Part shown: piece after piece, positions 1 to 7,081 of the stretch
Layout: the number at the start of each line of letters is the position of its first letter
Position numbering within the stretch: the stretch's first letter is position 1
Assembly: GCA_019746355.1 (NCBI GenBank)
Contig: JAIESC010000250.1
Coordinates: forward strand, 1-15,907
Direction: 5' to 3'
DNA: 15,907 nt
Origin: Xanthobacteraceae bacterium
GTDB taxonomy: Bacteria; Pseudomonadota; Alphaproteobacteria; Rhizobiales; Xanthobacteraceae
Made by a program: the position numbers and the translations under genes
Notes under the pieces: generated by a model
The model's database searches: none
Told to the model about the DNA's origin: nothing
The model's input: the letters and a program-made list of their open reading frames with translations, nothing else

Positions 1-186
1 GGGACATGGGCGTTGATCCACGTTCTCGAAGGCAAGCTGACCTATCGGATTTACGAGCCGCCGAGCGAGACAGTGCTCGAGCCGGGAAAGCCCGGCGTCG
101 TCCGGCCGGAGCGATTGCACGACGTTGCGCCAGCGAGCACGCCGATGCGCATGTATGTCGAGTTCTACGCCGCGAGAAAAAGCTGA
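1..186 (+). CDS. DUF1971 family protein, C-terminal part (5' end outside window)
   Basis: Frame 1 is open from the first base and ends in TGA at 184-186, leaving 61 residues of a gene that begins before the window. The visible residues run GTWALIHVLEGKLTYRIYE, then LEPGKPGVVRPERLHDV, then RMYVEFYAARKK. This pattern, with GxW, a V/E LEG.L.Y strand, PG.PG.V.P...H.V and a closing VEFY, is the one I know from DUF1971 (small cupin-like proteins such as E. coli YeaR, linked in some bacteria to tellurite or nitrosative stress). The biochemical role of the family is not well defined. The two histidines (in ALIHVLEG and ERLHDV) fit a cupin barrel. The gene is on the plus strand and not in an operon with what follows. 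Family assignment is by recognition only. Confidence 0.7.
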   Translation, partial: GTWALIHVLEGKLTYRIYEPPSETVLEPGKPGVVRPERLHDVAPASTPMRMYVEFYAARKS

Positions 187-250
187 TCGACGCCTGCGAT
201 GCCAACCTCGCATGCTACGATTCATCTGATTCGGCTTGTGGGCCTTAGCG

Positions 251-703
251 ATGGCGAGCGACCTCACCTTCTTCCAGACCGTGATCAACGACGTCGTCTT
301 TCGGGGCGAATTGGGGAGCGCCGGCCCGCTGATCAGCGCCCGGCCTATCGGCAAGCCGCAACGTCATACGGCGCCACTCGGCTCGTCGGCCATTTTTTGT
401 CATCAACGGCGAGCTAACCCCGAATCCGAAGACTGGTGGATTTGCGAAGGTGCGCCTCCATCAGAACGAATACTTCTTGCGGGCTTTTCACGAGGCGATT
501 TGCAGCGTCTTTCGCGCCGTTTTGGTCTCCCTGTACGGCCAGAAGGGCCACCTCCATTCCCGCAGTTTCTGAAATCTGCGGCATTTGACGGATTGAAGTC
601 GTGGGTTTCGTTTCATCCGAAGAAGGCGGCGAACTGGGCTCACTGCCATAGCGAGCTCGACTGGTATGCAGAGGTGCGTCGGCAGATGAGTCGCGCGGCA
701 TAA
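251..703 (+). CDS. Hypothetical protein, weakly supported ORF
   Basis: An open frame of about 150 codons from ATG at 251 (an in-frame ATG also exists at 236) to TAA at 701-703. I do not recognise the protein. The N-terminal part (MASDLTFFQTVINDVVFRGELG) uses GC-rich third positions as in neighbouring genes. From about 390 on, third positions become much less GC-rich and a second plus-strand frame is also open, reading GELTPNPKTGGFAKVRL then RAFHEAICSVFRAVLVSLYG. This may mean a frameshifted or decayed gene, or simply non-coding DNA. The C-terminus (HPKKAANWAHCHSELDWYAEVRRQM) has no membrane segment or known motif. There is no clear ribosome binding site before 251. It sits between the DUF1971 gene and the convergent HNH gene. 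Confidence 0.35.
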   Translation: MASDLTFFQTVINDVVFRGELGSAGPLISARPIGKPQRHTAPLGSSAIFCHQRRANPESEDWWICEGAPPSERILLAGFSRGDLQRLSRRFGLPVRPEGPPPFPQFLKSAAFDGLKSWVSFHPKKAANWAHCHSELDWYAEVRRQMSRAA

Positions 704-767
704 CGATCCGACGTCCTACGCAATTGCCGTTTCCGCAGGAGCCGAATGCGTCAGCCACGATCAAGAG

Positions 768-1616
768 TCAGTCCAGCAACTTGAACCTTAGATCACAAAT
801 CAACTCTCGCAGCGTCTTTCCCCGCTCTTCAAGAAAGTCCTTGAGGGTGGACCAGCCGAGATCTTCGTCCGGCGCCGATATCTGTAACTGCGGCTCACCA
901 TCGACATCGATGCCGCCAAGATTGTTGCGGTCCAGCGTTTTTCCCAACTTGCCGATCCGGTAGTCAGAGAGCGGTCGGTTGTCGACGTGGATCGTCTTCA
1001 AGTCGTCCGGATGAACATTGATGCCGTATTCGGTGTCGCGACGCCCGCCCAACGCGATTCCTTTTTCGACGATTGCTCGAACCAGATCCCGGTCCGCGCT
1101 CGCCATGTGCCGAAGCCTGCCAATGTAATCTTGAACGTTCTCGATCGTATGAGCGTCGATCGTGTGGGATATTCGCTCCTTGTGCAGATATCGCTTGTAG
1201 GCCTTGAACGTTCGCGGGATGGAAAGATCGGCGGTTTCGGCCTCATCAACAATGTTGCCTACGTATCGTTGCCGCAATGTGTCACCGATCGCCGCGAAAC
1301 GATCCTCTCGATCTCTCTTCCACTTCGTCAATACGGCAACCGTGTACTTATGCGGTTCGCGATCGACGAGCGTGTGGCAGGTGTTGCAGAGCAGAATGAG
1401 GTTTGCGGCGCTGCGGCGCTCTTCTTCGCTCAGCCTTTTGTCGTATCGTGGTCCGCCAGCGCTTTCCGCCTTAATATGGCAGACATCCGCAACCAGCGTT
1501 CCGTTCGCGTTGATGAGGACGGTCGTGCAACTCGGGTTGGCGCATAGATTTCCGGACAGCGCATAGAGCTGTCGGAGTATCGCTGTTGAGGGAGCCTTGC
1601 GGCTGGGTTTATTCAT
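768..1616 (-). CDS. HNH endonuclease with uncharacterised C-terminal domain
   Basis: This encodes 282 residues, with ATG at 1616 and TGA at 770-768. The N-terminal third is a clear HNH nuclease module. C25 and C30 (LCANPSC) with C77 and C80 (LLCNTC) form the zinc ribbon, and H47 (CHIKAES), N72 (SAANL) and H81 (CHTLVD) give the His-Asn-His metal finger that cuts DNA. After a charged linker near residue 100, about 160 residues (from roughly IPRTFKAYKRYL to the end) match no domain I know and may set target choice. The gene starts 10 bp after the PIN toxin stop and is on the same strand, so it is probably the third cistron of the DUF433-PIN operon. The start lacks a strong Shine-Dalgarno sequence, which would fit translation coupled to the upstream gene. 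HNH is secure; the biological target is unknown. Confidence 0.85.
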   Translation of the reverse strand: MNKPSRKAPSTAILRQLYALSGNLCANPSCTTVLINANGTLVADVCHIKAESAGGPRYDKRLSEEERRSAANLILLCNTCHTLVDREPHKYTVAVLTKWKRDREDRFAAIGDTLRQRYVGNIVDEAETADLSIPRTFKAYKRYLHKERISHTIDAHTIENVQDYIGRLRHMASADRDLVRAIVEKGIALGGRRDTEYGINVHPDDLKTIHVDNRPLSDYRIGKLGKTLDRNNLGGIDVDGEPQLQISAPDEDLGWSTLKDFLEERGKTLRELICDLRFKLLD

Positions 1617-1626
1617 CGCCGCGGTG

Positions 1627-2058
1627 TCATGGTTCGATTTTGAGCGGCGGATCGCGGAATGGATTGAGCAACCGTATACTGCGAGTTTCGAAGTCCTTTA
1701 TGTTGCGAGTGACGAGAACGAAACCGCGCACCTTCGCGGTCGCGGCGAGAGCGAGATCCCAACGATCTTTGTTCTTCGTCCCGAGCATACGGGTCCATTC
1801 AGCTACGACAGCGGCGTCAACAGGAATGATACGGTCGGCATAGGCTTTCTCGAGCGTGGCGATTGCGTTGAGCAATTCTGCGGCACGTTCCGGGTTGCGC
1901 CGCTTTAGCATCTCGGCGCCGCGACGCTTTTCGAACAGCGTCGCGGCGCTCAGTCGCAAGTCCGAATCGTCGATTGTCGCGAGCCACTTGCGAACGTTCT
2001 TGTTGCCTCGCGCACTGAACTCGCGAAGCACATTCTCGTCCAGCAGATACGCCGTCAC
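1627..2058 (-). CDS. PIN-domain (VapC/FitB-like) ribonuclease toxin
   Basis: This encodes 143 residues starting at GTG 2058. The start overlaps the upstream antitoxin stop as GTGA, the usual toxin-antitoxin translational coupling. The size and motifs are those of PIN toxins: D7 in AYLLDEN, E43 in LFEKRRG, D101 in RWDLALAATA, then the VTRNIKDF signature with N119 and D122. These acidic residues bind the Mg2+ used to cut RNA, often tRNA or other structured RNA in the VapC family. All expected catalytic acids are present, so I predict an active toxin held in check by the DUF433 protein. Transcription most likely comes from the promoter at 2721-2749. The short 10-bp gap to the HNH gene suggests one transcript for all three. 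The exact RNA target cannot be told from sequence. Confidence 0.88.
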   Translation of the reverse strand: MTAYLLDENVLREFSARGNKNVRKWLATIDDSDLRLSAATLFEKRRGAEMLKRRNPERAAELLNAIATLEKAYADRIIPVDAAVVAEWTRMLGTKNKDRWDLALAATAKVRGFVLVTRNIKDFETRSIRLLNPFRDPPLKIEP

Positions 2059-2693
2059 GGAATCCGGCGGGGTGCAACCTCGTCCCCCTCCGCTTCTTCG
2101 CCGGATGCCGTGAGGTTAGCGAGCTCGGCGAGAGTGCGCTTGAGGCTTCGCGCAGGATACGGTCGACCGCGCTTCGGATAGGCCTTCGCATAGTCAATCG
2201 CAGCTTCGACCTGATCGCGGCTCAGCGATGGAAAATCCTCGACGATCTCCGCGACCGATTGTCCACGAGCAAGGGCTGCTACCATGTAGGCGGGGATTCG
2301 GGTGCCCTTAATAAGCGGCTCGCTGCGATCGGTCTGCGCCCCGACCCATTGGCGCAGCTCATGTAGACGTCGCAGCCGGCCCTTGAGGTCGGCATCGATC
2401 TTGTGCAGGTCGAGAACGACTTCTCCAAGTGCGACGTGGTGCGCATCGACCGACAGCCGCCGAATTGCGTGATAGAGCCTGCGCCGGCCCGCCGGCGTGA
2501 GGTCGCCTTCCAGCCGGTCGGCGACCAACAGAAACCGCATTTCCGCCGGGCCGAGAAGACGCTGAATGCTGCTTCCGACGCGCCGCTGGCGTGCCCGGAT
2601 GACGCCGGTGTCGACGGCCTTGTTGAGGGCCGCTGTCGTCCGATTTAGCACGTAGCCAGCTTCGGTCAGTGTCAAGGCCTGGGCCGCTGACAT
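2055..2693 (-). CDS. DUF433 domain protein, putative antitoxin and autoregulator
   Basis: This encodes about 212 residues. I chose ATG 2693 over the in-frame ATG at 2705 because GGAG lies 6 nt upstream of 2693, while 2705 would sit only about 9 nt from the predicted transcript start. The C-terminal part (about residues 125-173, EPLIKGTRIPAYMVAAL then VAEIVEDFPSLSRDQVEAAIDYAKAYP) is a DUF433 domain, a small helix-turn-helix fold common in antitoxins. The N-terminal part (TLTEAGYVLNRTTAALNKAVDTGVI) resembles a MerR/excisionase-like winged helix and may bind DNA. DUF433 proteins paired with PIN toxins are common in bacteria. Here the gene immediately precedes a PIN gene with a 4-nt overlap. Repression of its own promoter through the inverted repeat at 2710-2735 is likely but inferred. 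Confidence 0.82.
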   Translation of the reverse strand: MSAAQALTLTEAGYVLNRTTAALNKAVDTGVIRARQRRVGSSIQRLLGPAEMRFLLVADRLEGDLTPAGRRRLYHAIRRLSVDAHHVALGEVVLDLHKIDADLKGRLRRLHELRQWVGAQTDRSEPLIKGTRIPAYMVAALARGQSVAEIVEDFPSLSRDQVEAAIDYAKAYPKRGRPYPARSLKRTLAELANLTASGEEAEGDEVAPRRIP

Positions 2694-2709
2694 TTGAAAC
2701 TCCATCTCT

Positions 2710-2735
2710 AATCAATCCCCAATCTAGGGATGATT
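2710..2735. promoter_or_regulatory. Inverted repeat overlapping the -10 element, putative antitoxin operator
   Basis: The arms AATCAATCCC and GGGATGATT flank a 7-bp centre that contains the predicted -10 box. The inner ATCCC/GGGAT and outer AATC/GATT pairs match perfectly, with a one-base bulge in the left arm. Placing the dyad across the -10 element is typical of a toxin-antitoxin operator that shuts off its own transcription. Confidence 0.5.
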
Positions 2736-2749
2736 TAGGTGAGTTGCAA
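2721..2749 (-). promoter_or_regulatory. Predicted promoter of the DUF433-PIN-HNH operon
   Basis: Read on the minus strand, TTGCAA (2749-2744) is followed after exactly 17 bases by TAGATT (2726-2721). Each matches the sigma-70 consensus at four of six positions. Initiation would fall near 2714, giving a leader of about 20 nt to the preferred start at 2693. The position just upstream of the antitoxin gene supports it. Confidence 0.55.
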
Positions 2750-2874
2750 GACCATCTCGAGCGGCACAAAACGTCCCAGGCGTAGCCCCGTCTCTGACCT
2801 TCATTTGTGGCACGCCGAGCTGTCCGGCCAGGGTCAGCACTCCGCGAGGCGCTGGCATGGCGCCGTCGTCGCGC

Positions 2875-4362
2875 TTAGGGAGCGGGAAATGGAATCCTGT
2901 TCGCGTCGACAAGATCGGCAAAGCGCGTGAACTCGCCCTGAAACGACAGATTCACGGTGCCGGTCGGGCCATGTCGCTGCTTGCTGATGATGATTTCGGC
3001 CTTGCCCCGCGATGTCGCAAGCTCAACTTCCCATCTAATGTGAGCATCGGTGCCGGGCGTCGGCTCTCGATTCTTCAGATAATATTCTTCGCGATAGACA
3101 AAGAGTACGACGTCGGCGTCCTGTTCAATCGACCCGGACTCGCGGAGGTCAGATAGTTGCGGGCGCTTTTCTTCGCGGTTCTCGACGTTTCGTGACAATT
3201 GCGACAACGCGACAATCGGGACGTTAAGCTCTTTGGCGAGCGCCTTCAGGCCGGTTGTGATCTCCGTCACCTCCTGTACGCGGTTTTGCGCGGCGCGTTG
3301 CGTCATACCTTGCATGAGTTGAATGTAATCGACGACGATCAGATCGAGGCCACGCTGTCGCTTCAGACGTCGCGCGCGCGCAGCCACTTGGCCGATGGTA
3401 AGAGCGCCCGTCTGGTCGATAAAAAGCGGTATGCGTCGAATCTCCTGCCGTCGCTGGAGCAACGCATCGAAGTCGTTCTCTGATATCTCGCCGCGCCGGA
3501 TGCTTGAAGACGAGATCTCCGACTGCTCTGCGATGACTCGCGTCGCGAGCTGCTCGGATGACATCTCGAGCGAGAAAAAGGCAACAGTCCCTCCGGAACG
3601 GACTTGTGGAGAGCCAGCGCTCGTAACAGGCGCCTCATAGGCTTTAGCGACGTTGTAGGCGATGTTCGTTGCGAGCGACGTCTTGCCCATGCCAGGCCGA
3701 CCAGCAATGATGATCAGGTCCGAAGGCTGGAGCCCTCCCATCATTGCATCGAGGTCTTTAAGACCTGTCGGCAGGCCCGAGAGTTTCCCATCGCATTGAT
3801 AGGCGAGAGCGGCGTTGTCGATCGCTTGCGTCAGGGCAGCATCAAATGTCTCGAATCCGCTGCCGAACCGACCCGTTTCTGCGACTTCGTAGAGACGCTG
3901 TTCCGCATGTTCGATCTGCTCGCGCGGCGCGGAGTCGACAGCCGAATTGAATGCGGCGTCGCGGATGTCGTCCGCGATGTTGATCAACTCGCGCCGGATC
4001 GCCAAGTCGTAGATGGAGCGACCATAATCCGCCGCGTTGATCACGGTCGTGGCTTCGGCCGCCACGCGCGCGAGATACTGCGAGAGTGACAGTCCGGCGA
4101 TATCCAGGTCGGCCGGAAGAAAGGTTTTGACTGTGATAGGGCTCGCGATTTTGTTTGCTTCGATCAAGCTGACGATCACGTCGAAAATCGCACGATGCAG
4201 TGGCTCGAAGAAATGATCCGATTTCAGGAAGTCGGACACACGATAGAGCGCATCGTTGTTGATGAAAATCGCGCCCAACAGGGCCTGCTCGGCTTCGATG
4301 TTGTGCGGCATCGCCGGGAGCGACGTCCGCATCGCTTCAAGCTTGGCCGCTGCCTCTGCCAT
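2875..4362 (-). CDS. dnaB: Replicative DNA helicase DnaB
   Basis: This encodes 495 residues, with ATG 4362 preceded by AAGGTGA 4 nt upstream. The N-terminal domain starts with PHNIEAEQALLGAIF, typical of DnaB. The RecA-like helicase domain carries Walker A GRPGMGKTS (about 221-229), FFSLEMS, Walker B IVVDYIQLM (about 342-350), the ALSQLSR sensor motif and the arginine-finger region ISKQRHGPTG near the C-terminus. Length and motif order are those of a complete hexameric helicase that unwinds the fork and recruits primase. The insert between Walker A and FFSLEMS (about 241-259) is of a kind I associate with alphaproteobacterial DnaB. Such organisms carry a chromosomal dnaB, so this is probably an extra plasmid copy, perhaps serving RepC-driven replication. 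It is last in the minus-strand series, 160 bp after the ligase gene. No strong terminator was seen after it. Confidence 0.93.
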   Translation of the reverse strand: MAEAAAKLEAMRTSLPAMPHNIEAEQALLGAIFINNDALYRVSDFLKSDHFFEPLHRAIFDVIVSLIEANKIASPITVKTFLPADLDIAGLSLSQYLARVAAEATTVINAADYGRSIYDLAIRRELINIADDIRDAAFNSAVDSAPREQIEHAEQRLYEVAETGRFGSGFETFDAALTQAIDNAALAYQCDGKLSGLPTGLKDLDAMMGGLQPSDLIIIAGRPGMGKTSLATNIAYNVAKAYEAPVTSAGSPQVRSGGTVAFFSLEMSSEQLATRVIAEQSEISSSSIRRGEISENDFDALLQRRQEIRRIPLFIDQTGALTIGQVAARARRLKRQRGLDLIVVDYIQLMQGMTQRAAQNRVQEVTEITTGLKALAKELNVPIVALSQLSRNVENREEKRPQLSDLRESGSIEQDADVVLFVYREEYYLKNREPTPGTDAHIRWEVELATSRGKAEIIISKQRHGPTGTVNLSFQGEFTRFADLVDANRIPFPAP

Positions 4363-4522
4363 CGCTCACCTTACCCTCAGCACTCTCTTGCCTGGGATGT
4401 TCATGCGAGAATCGGTATCATCGGGAAAGCTTAGCGCTTTGACCCCAACGATCGCCAGACGGGACGTGATTAGGGCTGAGTGAAATCGGCTCTTGCAGAA
4501 TGGCGCGAATCGCGCGTGCTGA

Positions 4523-5530
4523 TCAGGTGTGAGGCGCCGCCCGTTTGACTTGCCGCGCCGGCTTGTCTTGTCGCTCGCCCTGGTAGGAAACCTGGCGCAA
4601 CAGGCCATCTTCCGTCCATGTGAGATACGTCACCTCGACCACGAGTTCCGGCTTGACCCAATGGACGCGGGAGAGCTCCAGCGGCGTGCCGAAGCGGCTC
4701 TCACGCGGCGGCGGGAGATCGAGCGGCATGCGCGCTCTTTTCAGAGGCGCGAGCCGCCGAGCCAATCGTTTGAGCTCGGCGACCGTGATCCCCGTGCCGG
4801 CCCGGCCGGCATATCGCAGGCTTCCATTCTCGGTGTAGTAGCCGAGGAGAAGTGAGCCAATGTGCGGCCGCTTTCCTGTCGGATCGGTCCATCCGACGAC
4901 GACGAATTCTTCGCGGTTGAGACATTTCGACTTGACCCAGAGACCGCGATCGCCCGGCGCATATGCTCGGTCGACGCACTTGGATACGACGCCCTCGAGC
5001 GTCATCCGGCAGGCGTGTTCGTAAAATTGGGGGCCGCCTCCAACGATGTGGTCGCTGAACAGAAGTCTTGGCCGTTGCGTCGCGAGGAGAGTTTGCAGGC
5101 GCGTCTTGCGCTCGATGAGCGGCCGGTGCGCTATGCTTTCGCCGTTCAGAAACAGAAGATCGAACGCGAAGTAGACGAGCTCACCCGTTCGGCCCTCGTC
5201 CATCGCGGCCTGCAGCTGGCTGAAGGATGTCACGCCATCCGACCGGACCGCGCAGAGCTCCCCGTCAAGATAAGCGTTTTGCAGAGGCAGCGCACGAAGC
5301 GCCGAGATTGTCGTCCGGTAGCGATGGCTCCAGTCGAGTCCCGTCCGGGTCAGAAGCCGGATATCAGCGCCGTCGATGCGTGCATGCATGCGGTATCCGT
5401 CCAACTTGATCTCGTGAAGCCACGCCGAGCCGTCGGGTGCATGCTCGACGAGGCGCGTGAGCTGCGGCTTGATCCAGTTGGGCGGCCGACCGATAGCAGG
5501 ATCGTCGGTCTTTTTCGCTTTACGCGACAT
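4523..5530 (-). CDS. ATP-dependent DNA ligase, LigD/LigC type
   Basis: This encodes 335 residues. ATG 5530 has an excellent ribosome binding site (AGGGGAGGTGGA immediately before it). Motif I is WLHEIKLDGYRM with the adenylated lysine at K42. Motif III is YFAFDLLFLNG, motif IV EGVVSK and motif V LWVKSKC, followed by an OB-fold domain (SLLLGYYTENGSLRYAGRAGTGIT). The size matches stand-alone ligases of the LigC or LigD-ligase-domain class used in end joining and base repair. The polymerase and phosphoesterase domains of full LigD are absent, and no Ku gene is in the window. The gene begins 24 bp after the HEPN-like gene and is probably co-transcribed with it. A role in plasmid repair, or in resealing DNA cut by a neighbouring nuclease, is inference. 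Confidence 0.9.
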   Translation of the reverse strand: MSRKAKKTDDPAIGRPPNWIKPQLTRLVEHAPDGSAWLHEIKLDGYRMHARIDGADIRLLTRTGLDWSHRYRTTISALRALPLQNAYLDGELCAVRSDGVTSFSQLQAAMDEGRTGELVYFAFDLLFLNGESIAHRPLIERKTRLQTLLATQRPRLLFSDHIVGGGPQFYEHACRMTLEGVVSKCVDRAYAPGDRGLWVKSKCLNREEFVVVGWTDPTGKRPHIGSLLLGYYTENGSLRYAGRAGTGITVAELKRLARRLAPLKRARMPLDLPPPRESRFGTPLELSRVHWVKPELVVEVTYLTWTEDGLLRQVSYQGERQDKPARQVKRAAPHT

Positions 5531-5554
5531 TCCACCTCCCCTGCCCCGACCGGC

Positions 5555-6442
5555 TCACCGGGGATCGCCGACCTCCGCCCAGTAGAGGCGTTCCTGCTCG
5601 GCTTTCAGCTCCTCGAGTGTCACAGGGATCGGATCGAGATCGACATTGTACATCGGCAACGGCCAGTGCCGGTACAATACGTTGACGTGATCCTGCGTGG
5701 CAGATTCGCTCGGCAGACCATCGGCAATCAACCGCGCCAATAGTTCCTGCGTCAGGCGCTCCGCATCCTGCAACGTCTCGGTCTCCTGAAACTCAAGCCG
5801 CCCCCAAACCTCAGACGCGGCTTTAAGCCCCGCCAGCGAAAACATTCCGCATGCGGCCATCGCGTCGACAACCTGCACAACGGCAGGCATGTGCGCTGGG
5901 AAGCCGGTTGGGTGGACGACGGGCGCATTCCAGACCGGCGTGCCATCCTCGTAGGCCTCGACGTCGGCGTAGAGTTTGCTCTCGCGTCGATAGAGGGTGG
6001 AGTTCGGCACGATGAATTCGCCCATGTTGCCCTCGAGATCATGGACTTTGCGCAACGGCTCGACCGATTTCCGAAGATCCGCGACATTGGGGGACCACCA
6101 CTCTGCGAGCTGGGCGACGATCAGCCGCTGGTGGTGGCCGTAGAACCAGCGGAGCAATTTGTTGAGCTTGCCGGCGACCCGATTTTCGGGACAGCGCACA
6201 GCATCGAGCAGGATGAGAGTCTTCGCCGCTTCTTCTTTGGCAAATCCCTCGAGCACCTCCGCCTCCCGCGGTTTCTCTCGCAGCTCCGCGGAGGCCGACC
6301 AGAACCCCATCGCGCTGGCGTGGATGATCGGAAGGCCTTCGGCGATAAACGCAAGCCGATCAGCCGCCGACATCTGGCAAATGCGGCTAGCCTGTCTCTG
6401 TCCGATCTGCAGCTTCTTCGTCATCGTCGCGATCTTCGTCAT
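5555..6442 (-). CDS. HEPN/AbiV-like protein, possible abortive-infection factor
   Basis: This encodes up to 295 residues; in-frame ATGs at 6442 and 6424 are both possible starts. The segment FIAEGLPIIHASAMGFWSAS, then AEVLEGFAKEEAAKTLILLDAV, resembles the helical core of AbiV-type HEPN proteins, in which a regularly spaced A..L...A.EE..K motif is diagnostic. AbiV blocks translation during phage infection in Lactococcus; whether that applies here is unknown. The rest (RRESKLYADVEAYEDG.PVW, then a helical C-terminus) I do not recognise. The usual R-x4-6-H RNase motif of active HEPN nucleases is not obvious. The 5' end overlaps the scpB 3' end by up to 56 bp, and the ligase gene follows 24 bp downstream, so it belongs to one operon. 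The coding call is firm; the family call is moderate. Confidence 0.6.
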   Translation of the reverse strand: MTKIATMTKKLQIGQRQASRICQMSAADRLAFIAEGLPIIHASAMGFWSASAELREKPREAEVLEGFAKEEAAKTLILLDAVRCPENRVAGKLNKLLRWFYGHHQRLIVAQLAEWWSPNVADLRKSVEPLRKVHDLEGNMGEFIVPNSTLYRRESKLYADVEAYEDGTPVWNAPVVHPTGFPAHMPAVVQVVDAMAACGMFSLAGLKAASEVWGRLEFQETETLQDAERLTQELLARLIADGLPSESATQDHVNVLYRHWPLPMYNVDLDPIPVTLEELKAEQERLYWAEVGDPR

Positions 6443-7079
6443 CTTCCGGAAGGGGGTCCGAAAACTCCCCCGCCAGTAGCTTGTCTTTGCTGAGCAGACC
6501 GGCGTCCTCGAGCATCTCCATGTCCGGCAGGTCGCGCAACGTGTTGAAGCCGAAGTGCGACAGGAAGCCGTTGGTGGTCACATAAGTGTAGGGCGCGCCA
6601 GGCTGCGGTGCGCGCGGGCCGGACGCAATGAACCCAAGACCGCGCAGGTGGCCGATCAGATCGCGGCTGACCTCCTTGCCGAAGAACTGGCCGAGCTCGC
6701 CGCGGGTGATCGGCTGGTAATAGGCGATACACATCAGGATCAGGTTCTCGTGCTGGGAGAGCGGGCGGACCTGATCGCCCAGCCCGGTCGCGGTCCGGAT
6801 CGCCGTGGCGAACACCTTGCGGGTGCGGTGCTGCCAGCCGCCGGCGACGGCGACCAACTCATAGGGACGGCCGCGCAGCTCGTCGCGGATGTCGTCGATG
6901 ATCAGGTCGATATTGCACTCCCGACCGACGACCCGCGCCACGACCTCGCGCGTGACCGGCTCGGGCGAGGCGAAGATGACGGCCTCGACGCGGCCCATCC
7001 ATTCGCGCCAGCGCAACTCCGGCGGCAAGTCGGCGAGCTCGACGTCGAGGCCTTCCTTTTGTCGCGCGCGCCGGCCCAT
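6387..7079 (-). CDS. scpB: Segregation and condensation protein B (ScpB family)
   Basis: This encodes 230 residues from ATG 7079, which lies 2 bp after the DUF1403 stop. ScpB proteins contain two winged-helix domains and bind the ScpA kleisin of the SMC condensin complex. Visible landmarks are WMGRVEAVIFASPEPVTREVVARVVG (first winged helix), the strand pair PYELVAVAGGWQHRTR, then PLSQHENLILMCIAYYQPITRGELGQFFGKEVSRDLIGHLRGLGFIASG and YVTTNGFLSHFGFNTLRDLPD (second winged helix). The tail is a run of acidic residues (EDDEDRDDDEE), common in this family. No scpA or smc gene is in the window, so this copy must act with chromosomal partners or have a separate plasmid role. The downstream HEPN-like gene overlaps its 3' end. 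Confidence 0.88.
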   Translation of the reverse strand: MGRRARQKEGLDVELADLPPELRWREWMGRVEAVIFASPEPVTREVVARVVGRECNIDLIIDDIRDELRGRPYELVAVAGGWQHRTRKVFATAIRTATGLGDQVRPLSQHENLILMCIAYYQPITRGELGQFFGKEVSRDLIGHLRGLGFIASGPRAPQPGAPYTYVTTNGFLSHFGFNTLRDLPDMEMLEDAGLLSKDKLLAGEFSDPLPEDDEDRDDDEEAADRTETG

Positions 7080-7081
7080 CG

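Noticed and set aside
414..764. 116-codon minus-strand ORF opposite 251-703
   Set aside because: Low-complexity Ser/Arg composition with no motif; no better supported than the plus-strand frame.
2848..2864. GGCGC-TGGCATG-GCGCC hairpin just after the dnaB stop
   Set aside because: The stem is only 5 bp and lacks a U tract on the minus strand, so I do not call it a terminator.
4366..4404. 12-codon ORF (MNIPGKRVLRVR) ending 3 bp before the dnaB start
   Set aside because: Placement suggests a leader peptide, but there is no clear ribosome binding site or conserved feature to support it.
4503..4515. GCGCG-AAT-CGCGC dyad after the ligase stop
   Set aside because: The stem is short and no T run follows, so it is not a convincing terminator; GC-rich dyads of this size arise easily by chance.
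4862..5743. 293-codon plus-strand ORF across the ligase gene
   Set aside because: Antisense to a ligase with motifs I, III, IV and V intact; no recognisable protein features.
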